A model generated the notes under the pieces. The model saw only the letters and a list, made by a program, of their open reading frames with translations, was not told the origin of the DNA and did not search any database. A DNA stretch of 64,000 nt from Armatimonadota bacterium (GTDB lineage: Bacteria > Armatimonadota > UBA5829 > DTJY01), in the NCBI GenBank assembly GCA_023511795.1, contig JAIMAU010000004.1, positions 62,001-126,000 of the forward strand, read 5' to 3'. Shown piece by piece: positions 27,001 to 35,289 of this stretch; position 1 is the first letter of the stretch, and each line of letters begins with the position of its first letter. Both the position numbers and the translations under genes were made by a program.

Positions 27001-27700
27001 CATCATCCTCATAAGGGTCAGTATAGCCAATAGGATTTGATTCACTCTTGGGCTGATAGTAGGCTCTAGGGTTGTAGTCCTGGTATGAGACGACGGTTTC
27101 CTCGGCGGGTGGATAAAAAGTTGTGCTTACCGACAGTTTATTATATGAAACTTCGGTGTAGTAATTACTCATCGAATTTGCCAGAGGAGCTGTGAGGTTG
27201 AACATATTATCATAGGTAGAAATCTTGTCGGTAAATTCGTTTTCGTCTGAAAATCTGATAAAAATGACAATATTATTGATAGTCCCAGTGCTAGGCGCTG
27301 GCCGAACAGGCCGAATTCTGCTTGGCATGAACAAAGCATACGGCTTTCGCATGCCCCGCAAGTTCGGCATTACTCCCCTTTTCAATCCTACGGCAGCCGG
27401 GTTAACCTTCCCGGCTACATAACGTGAAGGTAGCAGCTTGCCACCTGTCTCAAAAGCGTATGTATAGAAGCCGGTTTTGGGGTCGCGGACGATGACGTAT
27501 CCATCCGCATCATGTAGCCACCTGTAACGCTCATCTCCACTGCAAAAGCATTTTAGCACTTCTCCATTTGGCTGCACCAGGGTTTGCGGCACATTTCTCA
27601 GAAAAGCTCCGCAAGCAAATGAACTAATCAAAATTGTCAACGGAATTGATAGTGCAACCGCCGCAAGCCAGAGAGGTATGCGCCTTTTTTGAACTTTCAT
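24077..27700 (-). CDS. Secreted M6-family metalloprotease with chitobiase-type and beta-helix domains
   Basis: A 1207-residue exported protein. A signal peptide (about 1-33) is followed by an M6 (immune-inhibitor-A-like) domain with HEMNHSLGMPDLYH, the zinc-binding HExxH at residues 334-338 and the downstream GMPDLY typical of the family. Around 540-620 lies a CHB_HEX_C-type beta domain (GATIRYTTDGTDPTLTNG). From about 625 to 960 comes a right-handed beta-helix opened by YNAPGEVHDGTTWEKAFLTI and built of about nine repeats of roughly 24 residues (GNTITNNTA.HGGGGI.CYYSS type). A final domain of about 100 residues (SLAPSSGGIAVGVKTTFTS onward) ends it. It probably degrades proteins outside the cell while the helix binds a surface or glycan. 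A near-consensus promoter lies 190 bases upstream. Substrate unknown. Confidence 0.87.
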   Translation of the reverse strand: MKVQKRRIPLWLAAVALSIPLTILISSFACGAFLRNVPQTLVQPNGEVLKCFCSGDERYRWLHDADGYVIVRDPKTGFYTYAFETGGKLLPSRYVAGKVNPAAVGLKRGVMPNLRGMRKPYALFMPSRIRPVRPAPSTGTINNIVIFIRFSDENEFTDKISTYDNMFNLTAPLANSMSNYYTEVSYNKLSVSTTFYPPAEETVVSYQDYNPRAYYQPKSESNPIGYTDPYEDDGLDMATREHILLKSAINTVKRYIPSDLVVDSDGDGYVDNVCFIVYGSPGAWSDLLWPHMWTFTPEFDGVTPPEINGKTVGTYNFQLQSYLLESEGVGVLCHEMNHSLGMPDLYHYEFDGLYPVWLWDIMEYNTDPPQHMGAYMKWRYTRWIEEIPEIVQAGTYSIRPITSPTNNCYKISSPYSDTQYFVVEYRNNNRPTFESMLPGSGLLVYRINTECDGMGNAFGPPDEVYIYRPGGTIEENGNPDDATFSLEEGRIQIDDTTDPSSFLADGSPGGLKISNIGSAGSTISFTVRFGKVETPVIIPNGGTYSTPQNVTITCGTAGATIRYTTDGTDPTLTNGKVYESPIVVDRTLTLKAKAWKGNYEPSEISSAYFVIRQPTIFRVKYNAPGEVHDGTTWEKAFLTINDALSKCIDGDQVWVAAGTYQERLTIRAGIKLYGGFAGTEVSLAQRKPSTNITIIDGGKEGSVVTFLPGVGESGRIDGFTIRNGSSTVGGGGIFCYYASPVIANNVITGNTSSYGGGGIHCQYRSSPTITGNTITNNTALHGGGGIGCYYSSTPTITGNKINGNTATNGGGAIGCYYSSAATIKGNTMAENSAYQGGAVFCYTSDAVISSNTLTANKATSTDGGGISCYRCSPTISNNTIKKNIAKVSGGGIACEVDSLPNIMNNVIADNTASKFGGSIYCYFGSSPIIANNTIVGNTASSDGGGIGCVERSGASIVNNIIAFCSSGVYSYNSSAYMQTNCLYSNGAYDYSGITNPVRDILADPMLVDRVGGNYHIIPTSPCINAGSNGVVGEGWKDLDNQARISGETVDIGADEYRPLAPENLSLAPSSGGIAVGVKTTFTSKYSDNEGYANLANCYLLLNTTLSQTNAVFVRYDANTNKLYVKNDANTTWGEGAAPGSSVVLENSYCRLYCSETTIVRRETYLDVNWRIEFKSTMANKSCKAWMLVYDNANTRDGWDQMGAFTIQ
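24840..25520 (-). repeat. About nine in-frame ~72-base coding repeats (beta-helix with cysteine ladder)
   Basis: Within the metalloprotease gene, units of roughly 24 codons recur with the pattern N.ITxNTA...GGGxIxCYYSSxPxI. Each unit carries a cysteine at the same place right after the GGG(G)-I stretch: IFC, IHC, IGC, IGC, VFC, ISC, IAC, IYC and IGC. The units are diverged, not identical, so this is a protein solenoid rather than a recent DNA expansion. Confidence 0.8.
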
Positions 27701-28042
27701 AACTTTTCCTCTTTCCGCATGATGAATGTATAAATTATGCAGACCCCATGCAACATTCGCCGGTGGTCAAAGGTTCGGGGGATATTTCATTGTTAGACCT
27801 AAGTATACTCTACACTTGTTCCCGCTGAAACTGAACTAGCTCAAAAGGTTCTACCACAGAGTTTTGTAACTCAATAATACCTAGAATATTCTAACCCACA
27901 AAGGATTTGATGTCAACCATTTGGAGTAATACCGCATATTTTCAAACTAGAAAGATGTGAAAAGCGCTTATTCTATGCTCAACAAGCACTTATTGCGTTG
28001 TACAACCATTGAAGTTTTTATAATTACTTTGCCTTATTAGAT
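27701..28042 (-). other. 342-base leader and promoter region of the M6-type protease
   Basis: Apart from the promoter listed separately I see no gene in this stretch. It contains the roughly 180-base leader of the protease transcript and the 3' flank of the GH10-like gene, which runs in the same direction. No T-tailed hairpin was found after the GH10-like gene. Confidence 0.5.
27888..27916 (-). promoter_or_regulatory. Near-consensus sigma-70 promoter for the M6-type protease
   Basis: Reading on the minus strand: TTGACA (27911-27916), exactly 17 bases, then TAGAAT (27888-27893), a perfect -35 and a five-of-six -10. Transcription would start near 27881, giving a leader of about 180 bases before the protease ATG. 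Confidence 0.72.
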
Positions 28043-29569
28043 TTACCCCAAATTCGCCGCATAACTTTTAATAAAACCCCATTTCTCAAGTAAACCTTTC
28101 AATCGAATATAAGCAGGTTTTGGAGAGCAGTCGCCCCTCAGTAATCCACCATATGGCCAAAATGAGACAGCATCCGCCAAATCCCACCAACAAATGGCCT
28201 TTATATAGGGTTTCGAATAGCAGATTGTATAAATAGCCTCTACCCATTCTGCTTGCATTTCCTCTGTCCAATCTCCATGCCAGCCTGCTGATGCTTTTTT
28301 CCTTTGGCCATTTGGATCAATTCCTGGCGATGAAGAACAACCCATCTCAGTAATATGGATTGGCTTTCCTAACTTTGCATAACGGTCAAGAAGGCGGTCA
28401 ATTTCAAAAAGGTCGTACTCAGGGTAATACATTTGCAAGCCGATTACTTCAAAATCAACACCATATCTAATACAATCTCGCAGGTAGGCATAAGGTGATC
28501 GCTTAGGTGGACCCATTTTAGGTGGCTTTGCCGCATATTCGCCCCAAAGGTGACAACAATTAATTATCCGCTGGACATTTGGGTCACCTTCGCGTGCGGC
28601 TTTGGAACACACCTTAGCCAGATTCGTCAGTTCCTCTGGCTTGAGTCGCAGAGAATTTGAGTAATCATGTGCCTCATTCATTATCTCGCAAAATTGAACT
28701 TTCCCAGCATATCTTGTACAAACTTGTTTTACAAGTTTGTACGCGGCCCGTCGGGTATGAGAATATGGCTTATTCTTCAGCCACTCCGGAGTCACACTAG
28801 CCGCAAGGTAAAAAGGTGGGCACAATTTGATTGCCATACCCATTGAGCGCAACCAGTTGACCTCCATATCCGTCCTATCGAAATTACGTACAGTCTCTGT
28901 GGGCGCATAATGGCTGAGGTAAAGGTGTGCTATGCCAAAGTTGAAAATTTCCTTGAATCTCTTATCATATTCATATCCCCTCGCCGGATGCCCAAATGAG
29001 TTGCACCCAAAATAGAAACCTTTTCTATGAACACCCATTTTCTCTATTCTGTGCTTAGCAACGGCAAGTGTGAGTTCCTCACCAGCAGCAAGCGTTACTG
29101 CTAAAGATTTGTATGGTGGTGCTTTCTCTGCGTCTGCCAACTCACGGTAAAACTCATTTGGCATTCGAATGCCCTCATGTTCAGCACGCTTAAGAGCTTC
29201 TCTTACCCGCATCAATCGAGTAGCAGCAGCTTCCTTTACAAAGTCTATGTCACCTGGCTTTGAGTATCCCTTCCCCTTGCCATCCGCATAGATAGTAACC
29301 TCTCCAAAACCTGGTATTTTAATCAAAGCACAAACTTGCACGGGTTTATCTGGAAGCACCACAGTCGCATATCCATCATGAACATAAGTGCGCGTTGGAC
29401 ATGGCTCGTCCGACAAGTCTCTGCAATGGAAGCGTTGTATAAAATCTTTTGACAACCTTTCACCTTGGACGTTGCGAAAATGCACACGTAATTTTCGCGC
29501 CTCATCAGCTGACAAGCCATCGATATGGGTAAGAATAACACAAAGCAAGAAAATTATAAGCTTTCTCAT
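28043..29569 (-). CDS. Secreted GH10-like (endo-xylanase-type) glycoside hydrolase
   Basis: A 508-residue exported protein: signal peptide MRKLIIFLLCVILTHIDGLS, then a beta domain of about 100 residues, then a TIM barrel with the GH10 layout. The acid/base glutamate is in VQFCEIMNEAHD and the nucleophile in IHITEMGCSSS; DFEVIGLQMYYPEYD and AICWWDLADAVSFWPYGGLL follow in GH10-like positions, though loops differ from classical xylanases. It likely cuts a beta-1,4-linked plant polysaccharide outside the cell. The two catalytic residues and the final W-WDL motif are visible; the substrate is inferred. It is divergent from copB with only 61 bases between. On its strand a perfect TATAAT (29595-29600) with a poor -35 may be its promoter. 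Confidence 0.82.
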   Translation of the reverse strand: MRKLIIFLLCVILTHIDGLSADEARKLRVHFRNVQGERLSKDFIQRFHCRDLSDEPCPTRTYVHDGYATVVLPDKPVQVCALIKIPGFGEVTIYADGKGKGYSKPGDIDFVKEAAATRLMRVREALKRAEHEGIRMPNEFYRELADAEKAPPYKSLAVTLAAGEELTLAVAKHRIEKMGVHRKGFYFGCNSFGHPARGYEYDKRFKEIFNFGIAHLYLSHYAPTETVRNFDRTDMEVNWLRSMGMAIKLCPPFYLAASVTPEWLKNKPYSHTRRAAYKLVKQVCTRYAGKVQFCEIMNEAHDYSNSLRLKPEELTNLAKVCSKAAREGDPNVQRIINCCHLWGEYAAKPPKMGPPKRSPYAYLRDCIRYGVDFEVIGLQMYYPEYDLFEIDRLLDRYAKLGKPIHITEMGCSSSPGIDPNGQRKKASAGWHGDWTEEMQAEWVEAIYTICYSKPYIKAICWWDLADAVSFWPYGGLLRGDCSPKPAYIRLKGLLEKWGFIKSYAANLG

Positions 29570-29630
29570 GTTTTTCCCTCATGGTTTGTTAGAAATTATA
29601 TAACCACTCGTAATGTTTTGGAAATAGAAG

Positions 29631-31694
29631 ATGAACCATAGTACCCAAAATCATATTGTTCATGGCATGCCAGGAGTACGCTCTGTGTCTGACAGGCATG
29701 CAGCGCATGATATAGAACTGCTCAGGCGCAAGTTTTGGATTGCGCTTATTTTAACTATTCCTGTGTTGGTTTATTCTAAAGAGGTCCAAGAATTACTTGG
29801 CTTCCGCCCACCAGCATCCCACTGGTCGGAATATATATCGTTCTCTTTCGGAACAGTCATTTTCTTCTATGGAGGAATCTTTTTTCTTAATGGAGCAGTT
29901 GGCGAACTAAAAACTCGCCAACCGGGGATGATGACGCTTGTTTCTATTGCCATCACGGTTGCATTCGTGTATAGCGCCCTCACAACCTTTCGTCTTGTAC
30001 CAGGCAAGGCACTTTATTGGGAGCTCTCCACATTGGTTACAGTAATGTTGCTTGGCCACTGGATGGAAATGCAGGCAGTAGGAAAAGCAAAAGGTGCGCT
30101 TCAAGAATTAGCAAGACTCATGCCAGACGAAGCTGAACGAATTAAGGATGACACAATAGAGCGCATATCAGTAGGTGATATTCAGAAAGGTGATTTGCTA
30201 CTAGTTCGCCCTGGTGCAAAGGTCCCAGCAGATGGTGAAGTTGTTAGCGGAGAATCCAGCGTTAACGAGGCAATGATCACTGGCGAATCCATGCCCGTGC
30301 GTAAATCTCCAGGATCGAAAGTCATCGCTGGCACAGTGAATGGCAATGGTTCACTGAGGGTAAGGGTGACAAAAGTTGGAGAGGAAACTATGCTTGCGGG
30401 AATCATGCGCCTAGTTGCAGAAGCTCAAAGCTCACGTTCAATGGCTCAAAACCTTGCCGACCGCGCAGCATACTGGTTAACAATAATCGCTATCACCGCT
30501 GGAGTACTTACGTTGCTCTTCTGGACCCTCTTGTCACCTCCTCAGCCATTCGCAAACGAGCCACGAGGTACCTTCGCGATTGTCCGAGCAGTAACTGTCC
30601 TTGTTATTGCCTGCCCACATGCACTTGGTTTAGCAATTCCACTTGTTATTGCCATTTCAACCTCACTTGCGGCTCGTAATGGGCTACTGATTCGTGACCG
30701 CCTTGCTCTTGAACAAGCAAGAAATCTTGATGTGGTTGTTTTTGACAAAACCGGCACGCTTACCAAGGGCGAGTATGGAGTTGTCGCTATCTATCACGTT
30801 GCAGGCTTAGACGAGAATGAGGTTCTAGCAATAGCTGCAGCAGTAGAAAAGGACTCAGAACATATACTCGCGCAAGCAGTGGTGCGGTCAGCCCAAGCGC
30901 GTAATCTTAGTATCCCTGATGCCGTGGACTTCAAGGCGCTACCTGGGCTCGGCGTTGAGGCCAAGATAGGGGGACGAACCATCCGGGTTGGCGGCCCTCG
31001 CCTGCTAGAATCACTCGGTCTCAATATCCCAGAAGAACTCAAGCACTCACTTGACCAATCCCGCAGAGCTGGTCAGACTCTAGTGTTTGTCTTGAATGAA
31101 GATGAAATACAAGCGGCAATTGCCCTAGCGGATGTAATACGCAGCGAGTCTAAAGAAGCGGTGATGGGGCTCAAAAGGATGGGTTTGCAAGTTGCCATGA
31201 TGACCGGCGACAGCTGGGACGTCGCCAGATGGGTTGCTGAGGAGCTTGGAATTGATGAATACTACGCTAATTTGTTGCCTGAAGACAAGGCGAAACGCAT
31301 ACAACAAATACGCCAAGAAGAACGACGCGTAGCAATGGTAGGCGATGGTATTAATGATGCCCCAGCACTTGTTTTGGCAAACATCGGAATAGCGATTGGC
31401 GCAGGCACAGACATTACCATTGAGTCTGGTGGCATCATACTCGTGCGCAACGACCCTAGAGATATCTTTAAAATTATCCGCTTAAGCCAAGCAAGCTATC
31501 GTAAGATGGTTGAGAACCTCTTTTGGGCAACTGGCTACAATGTTGTTGCTATGCCGCTAGCTGCTGGCGTTTTTGCCAATAAAGGAATCATTTTCTCACC
31601 AGCACTTGGGGCGCTATTTATGTCTATTAGCACAATAATTGTAGCTGTGAACGCCCATCTATTAAGAAGATTAAAATTAGGAAGTCTACGATAG
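29631..31694 (+). CDS. copB: Copper-type P1B ATPase (CopB-like, CPH motif)
   Basis: A 687-residue metal-exporting P-type ATPase of the inner membrane. No CxxC heavy-metal domain is present; instead the N-terminus is histidine-rich ([20 protein letters not shown]). The membrane metal site is CPH (Cys328-Pro-His330) in [13 protein letters not shown], the P1B-3/CopB signature linked to Cu(II) or Ag transport. Asp372 in DKTGTLTKG is phosphorylated, TGES is in [11 protein letters not shown], and [10 protein letters not shown] closes the hinge. The N-domain histidine reads SEHILAQ (His411-Ile) rather than the usual SEHP. About eight membrane helices. It stands alone, with no copper regulator or chaperone beside it. 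Confidence 0.94.
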   Translation: MNHSTQNHIVHGMPGVRSVSDRHAAHDIELLRRKFWIALILTIPVLVYSKEVQELLGFRPPASHWSEYISFSFGTVIFFYGGIFFLNGAVGELKTRQPGMMTLVSIAITVAFVYSALTTFRLVPGKALYWELSTLVTVMLLGHWMEMQAVGKAKGALQELARLMPDEAERIKDDTIERISVGDIQKGDLLLVRPGAKVPADGEVVSGESSVNEAMITGESMPVRKSPGSKVIAGTVNGNGSLRVRVTKVGEETMLAGIMRLVAEAQSSRSMAQNLADRAAYWLTIIAITAGVLTLLFWTLLSPPQPFANEPRGTFAIVRAVTVLVIACPHALGLAIPLVIAISTSLAARNGLLIRDRLALEQARNLDVVVFDKTGTLTKGEYGVVAIYHVAGLDENEVLAIAAAVEKDSEHILAQAVVRSAQARNLSIPDAVDFKALPGLGVEAKIGGRTIRVGGPRLLESLGLNIPEELKHSLDQSRRAGQTLVFVLNEDEIQAAIALADVIRSESKEAVMGLKRMGLQVAMMTGDSWDVARWVAEELGIDEYYANLLPEDKAKRIQQIRQEERRVAMVGDGINDAPALVLANIGIAIGAGTDITIESGGIILVRNDPRDIFKIIRLSQASYRKMVENLFWATGYNVVAMPLAAGVFANKGIIFSPALGALFMSISTIIVAVNAHLLRRLKLGSLR

Positions 31695-31807
31695 AAGTAA
31701 TTACCCTGAACCTTAGACAACCGGAGAAACCAAAAAAGCTATAGCTTTCTTGTATTGCTTTGTTTAGAATCTCATATTTAGTTAATTAAAGAAACTTTCG
31801 CATGACG

Positions 31808-34027
31808 CTATGTATTTTGCCTAGCTTCCAACTCCATTCTAACCATCCAAATTAAAGGAAACGCCATGTATAAAAAAGTTGTCGTCGCCATCACAATTCC
31901 CGAATCATTCGTAGCCATTCCTACCACTGCTCCCGCAAGCATCCCAGCAAATGCAGCATTCATCATTGGGTGTTTGAGAAGTGTTCGCTTAAGGATGCCC
32001 ACAGGTCTAATGAACAAGATAACCATTCCCACAATTAGGCAGAAAAACATATAGGTCCAGAATGAGTATTTAATCAATCTTAGGTTCATTGCCCATTTCC
32101 TTAATGCTAACTCTGCCAGTATATGGGGACCTAAAACTTTCGATTGAGTTATTGCCCTTCCAATGTGTGTTTTATGTTCAGAGTCAACCATTACGTTTGC
32201 AATTATGACACCCACAAACAATATGACAGCAACCACAACAACAAAAATAACCATTCTGAGCTTAGGGTGAGAACTATATGCGCGGAGTATCGAAAAGCCA
32301 AAGCCAGCAAGCATGGCCAGCATTCCACCAAAGTTCGTGCCAAAGTTGGGTGCACCCACCACCAATACTACTGCCATAAAAAGCAATGCTACTGGCACTA
32401 TATGCTTCAAGTCCACAAACTTTTTGCGGTCGAGAAAGGAGAAAATACCCAAAATAAACGCACCCATAAGTACGCCAACGGATTCATTGCCAATGCCGTA
32501 GAATCTGAGGCCTATAATAGGGTCATAACCAAAGATCGAATGCTTCGATAACGGTGACTTTGCCAGCATATCGAACATGAAAACTGCGGCCACCCCTACC
32601 CCAGTAACTCCAAAGACGGTACAGGAATCTCTAATTTGGCTTAATACTAATGCCAAAATGAGAGAAGATACCACAAAATAGACTAAAACAACTGAAAATT
32701 TGAAAAGATGAAATGCAGGCGCAAGCAGCAGAATTGCTGGAGAAATTAGACAAGCAAGCATGAGGAATCTCAATCGCGAAGGATAAAGGATTGACCGCAA
32801 TATCGGCAACCCAGGATTCTGCCAAATGACTCCCAGTATACCCATCGCCGTCACGATAATGACAATAGCTATATAGGTAAGAAGTACTGGCCTTCGACCA
32901 TTAAACACTTGCGTTGTCTCTTCATTTAGCTTTTTAACTTGCCCAATGGAATCAGCAACATGCCTTGAAACTATTGGCTGTCCAAGCATACTAGGATGCG
33001 GTTTTATTCCAAAGAACTTTAGAACTGTAGGAGCTATATCGAGATTCGTTATCAAACCGTCTCTTTTTGTAACACTTGAAGTAACAACTCCGGGCGTCAC
33101 GTCTGTGCCAACCATAATTATTGGGGTCAAACGTTCACCATTTGCATACGCGTCCGTATTAGGTGCCGGCACAATAAAAACAAGAAGGTAACGCTCAGTG
33201 GAGGCCTTTAGATACTTGTTTAAATCAACGAGGAAATGAGCGCATCCAGCCGCTGCCAATCGTTTGTAGTACTCGAACCTATTAGGCATGAGGTCCGCGC
33301 CTGCTGCTTCAACTCGTCCTCCATCACCAGCTTCGACAACTACGAACTTATCTCCACTAAGCTCCCGAATGCGATTTAAAATATACGCATAGTTCGTACG
33401 CATGCCAAACGGCCAATGCCCGTCACGGCTGGTTACTTTTTTGCTGACGTCTCCAGTTGAAACAACACCTCGCCTGTTCATGGGAATCATTACGCTTGGG
33501 CGGAACGGAGATGAGCCTCGGTCGGAATTGCCGTAAACAGCCGTTTTCACACCTGCGTCATAGAGAAGTTCGCCAAGAATGCCGGGGATTACATCATAAT
33601 TAAGACCAGAATTGGCGGCAATAACAGCAGCTATTTTAGTTTGGAGTACTGCTGTAGGCTCTTTGAGGCTAAAGCCAGTGTTCCTTTGCCAGATTGTCGC
33701 GGCAGTCTCGCCACCTAGTTTTTCGTTTGCATTTGCTGCGTACCTTGAAAAAGCATCAATCGTTGGACGCTCGAAACCCATTCCACGCGTGCCAGCTCCA
33801 ATGGTAACAGCGTTATCCTCGAAATTTTGACATGCCGCTGTTTTGTTATTCATCAGCCCAACGGCGCCAATGCGAATCAACTGCCTAAACTCTTGAATAT
33901 CCCATCGGAGCATGTCGCTTAAAGACAGCCCTTCGAATGTAACAAGGACGACAGCTTTCCCCTCTGGTTGTGCTGGGTGCACACTTGCGAATAGCAATAT
34001 AATTGATAGCCAAACTAGCCTTTTCAT
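31808..34027 (-). CDS. Alkaline-phosphatase-superfamily-like membrane protein
   Basis: A 739-residue protein in two parts. After a signal segment (MKRLVWLSIILLFASVHP) comes an exported domain of about 350 residues with features of the alkaline phosphatase/phosphoglyceromutase fold: VVLVTFEGLSLSDM, NNKTAACQNFEDNAVTIGAG, VVVEAGDGGRVEAAG, TPIIMVGTDVTPGVVTSS and LITNLDIAPTVLKFFGI. From about residue 388 on there are nine or ten membrane helices with YGIGNESVGVLMG, APNFGTNFGGMLAML and ATNDSGIVMATT as polar motifs. It probably acts on a lipid- or polymer-linked phosphate or sulfate at the outer face; substrate unknown. Its ATG overlaps the stop of the upstream glycosyltransferase by four bases, so the two are translated together. 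Confidence 0.78.
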   Translation of the reverse strand: MKRLVWLSIILLFASVHPAQPEGKAVVLVTFEGLSLSDMLRWDIQEFRQLIRIGAVGLMNNKTAACQNFEDNAVTIGAGTRGMGFERPTIDAFSRYAANANEKLGGETAATIWQRNTGFSLKEPTAVLQTKIAAVIAANSGLNYDVIPGILGELLYDAGVKTAVYGNSDRGSSPFRPSVMIPMNRRGVVSTGDVSKKVTSRDGHWPFGMRTNYAYILNRIRELSGDKFVVVEAGDGGRVEAAGADLMPNRFEYYKRLAAAGCAHFLVDLNKYLKASTERYLLVFIVPAPNTDAYANGERLTPIIMVGTDVTPGVVTSSVTKRDGLITNLDIAPTVLKFFGIKPHPSMLGQPIVSRHVADSIGQVKKLNEETTQVFNGRRPVLLTYIAIVIIVTAMGILGVIWQNPGLPILRSILYPSRLRFLMLACLISPAILLLAPAFHLFKFSVVLVYFVVSSLILALVLSQIRDSCTVFGVTGVGVAAVFMFDMLAKSPLSKHSIFGYDPIIGLRFYGIGNESVGVLMGAFILGIFSFLDRKKFVDLKHIVPVALLFMAVVLVVGAPNFGTNFGGMLAMLAGFGFSILRAYSSHPKLRMVIFVVVVAVILFVGVIIANVMVDSEHKTHIGRAITQSKVLGPHILAELALRKWAMNLRLIKYSFWTYMFFCLIVGMVILFIRPVGILKRTLLKHPMMNAAFAGMLAGAVVGMATNDSGIVMATTTFLYMAFPLIWMVRMELEARQNT

Positions 34028-35145
34028 AGAATTTCCATATACAATTTCTGCGTTTCGTTGATCATAACCTCGCTACTGAACCGTTCACGCACCAGTCTTG
34101 CCCCTGTTTCGGCAAGTTGGCGTGCTAGGTCGGGGTCTGCAAGCAAACGACAAACTTGATTTGCAATTTCATAAGGATTCCCTGGCTCGGCAAGAAGTCC
34201 GCTAATCTCATCATCAACAATCTCCACGATGCCACCCGTCCGAGAAGCAACAACGGGGATTCCTTGAGACAGTGCCTCGACCAAGGTCAGGCCAAAACTC
34301 TCCCGCGTAGAAGCTAAGACAAAGACATCGAATGTTCGCACGATATCAAGCGCATCTCTGCGGAAACCAAGAAAATCAATCTTATCCCGTATGCGAAGTG
34401 ACTCTGCAAGCAATTCGAGAGATTGTCGCTGAGGCCCATCCCCTACGATACAGAACCTTGCCTGCGGAAACTGCTCGGCAATCAACGCTGCCGCATGGAT
34501 AAAGTAGTCCACACCTTTTTGAGGCGCAAGCCGTGATACTGTGCCCACAAGCATTCCATTCTTTATTTTGCGTTCGATAGGGGCAAATGTGACGCCATTG
34601 TAAATTGTAACAATTTTGGAAGGTTCAATCTTTTGTTCAGAAATCAACTCATTCTTTAGCGCATTAGAAACGGTAATGATTCTATGAGTGAAGCGGGAAA
34701 GGAACCACCCTATGCCACCAATCAAAGCCCGTTTGAGATATGTAGTACGCTCGTCAAATATGAAAGCATGTTCTGTTAGAATGAGTTTTGGACGCCGAGC
34801 GATAGAAAGCGCAGCCAATCGACCCATTAGGCCTGCTTTAAAGCTATGCATATGAAGAATATCTGGCTTTAGCTCTTGGAGAATCCGCCTAAGTTTTGTT
34901 ATTGCAAAAAAATCCTTCGATATGCTTATCTCTCCAACCATGTCCAATAGTATCGCAGGGATTCCTTTCTCTTGTACTTCTGCAAAAAGGGAAATTCTAG
35001 GTGGACAAATAACAATTGGTTCAAACTTCGACCTATCGAGCCCCGATAGGAGTGTTAAAAGATGTACTTTGATTCCACCCTCAGCCGGTCTGACAAGATA
35101 GGCTATTCGGATTTTTCTTCCACCCATGAGCTCTCTGTTTCCCAT
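34024..35145 (-). CDS. Glycosyltransferase family 4 (GT-B fold)
   Basis: A 373-residue cytoplasmic or membrane-associated glycosyltransferase. IAYLVRPAEGGIKVHLLTLL is the typical N-terminal acceptor-side strand and loop, IITVSNALKNELI and GVTFAPIERKIKNG follow, and the donor-binding half contains VGTVSRLAPQKGVDYFI, ARFCIVGDGPQRQSLE and the EX7E-like region VLASTRESFGLTLVEALSQG, then PVVASRTGGIVEIV. It adds a sugar from a nucleotide donor to a surface glycan or lipid. It forms a two-gene unit with the overlapping phosphatase-like membrane protein. An ATG six codons downstream (35127) is an equally acceptable start; neither has a strong ribosome site. Confidence 0.9.
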   Translation of the reverse strand: MGNRELMGGRKIRIAYLVRPAEGGIKVHLLTLLSGLDRSKFEPIVICPPRISLFAEVQEKGIPAILLDMVGEISISKDFFAITKLRRILQELKPDILHMHSFKAGLMGRLAALSIARRPKLILTEHAFIFDERTTYLKRALIGGIGWFLSRFTHRIITVSNALKNELISEQKIEPSKIVTIYNGVTFAPIERKIKNGMLVGTVSRLAPQKGVDYFIHAAALIAEQFPQARFCIVGDGPQRQSLELLAESLRIRDKIDFLGFRRDALDIVRTFDVFVLASTRESFGLTLVEALSQGIPVVASRTGGIVEIVDDEISGLLAEPGNPYEIANQVCRLLADPDLARQLAETGARLVRERFSSEVMINETQKLYMEIL

Positions 35146-35289
35146 AGCTTTCTCTATTATATCAGGTATTACCTTTTATCTTTCATGAATAAGCTAATCC
35201 TTCAAGATAGTTTGATTTTCTGGGGGGAGTTTTGTGAGGAATTTAGAGCTTATTTAGCAGAAAGGTAGTTATAAATAAAGCAGTCGAAC

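Noticed and set aside
35062-35268. 68-codon plus-strand frame across the start of the glycosyltransferase
   Set aside because: It overlaps the glycosyltransferase gene in antisense, lacks a ribosome site and has no recognisable product.
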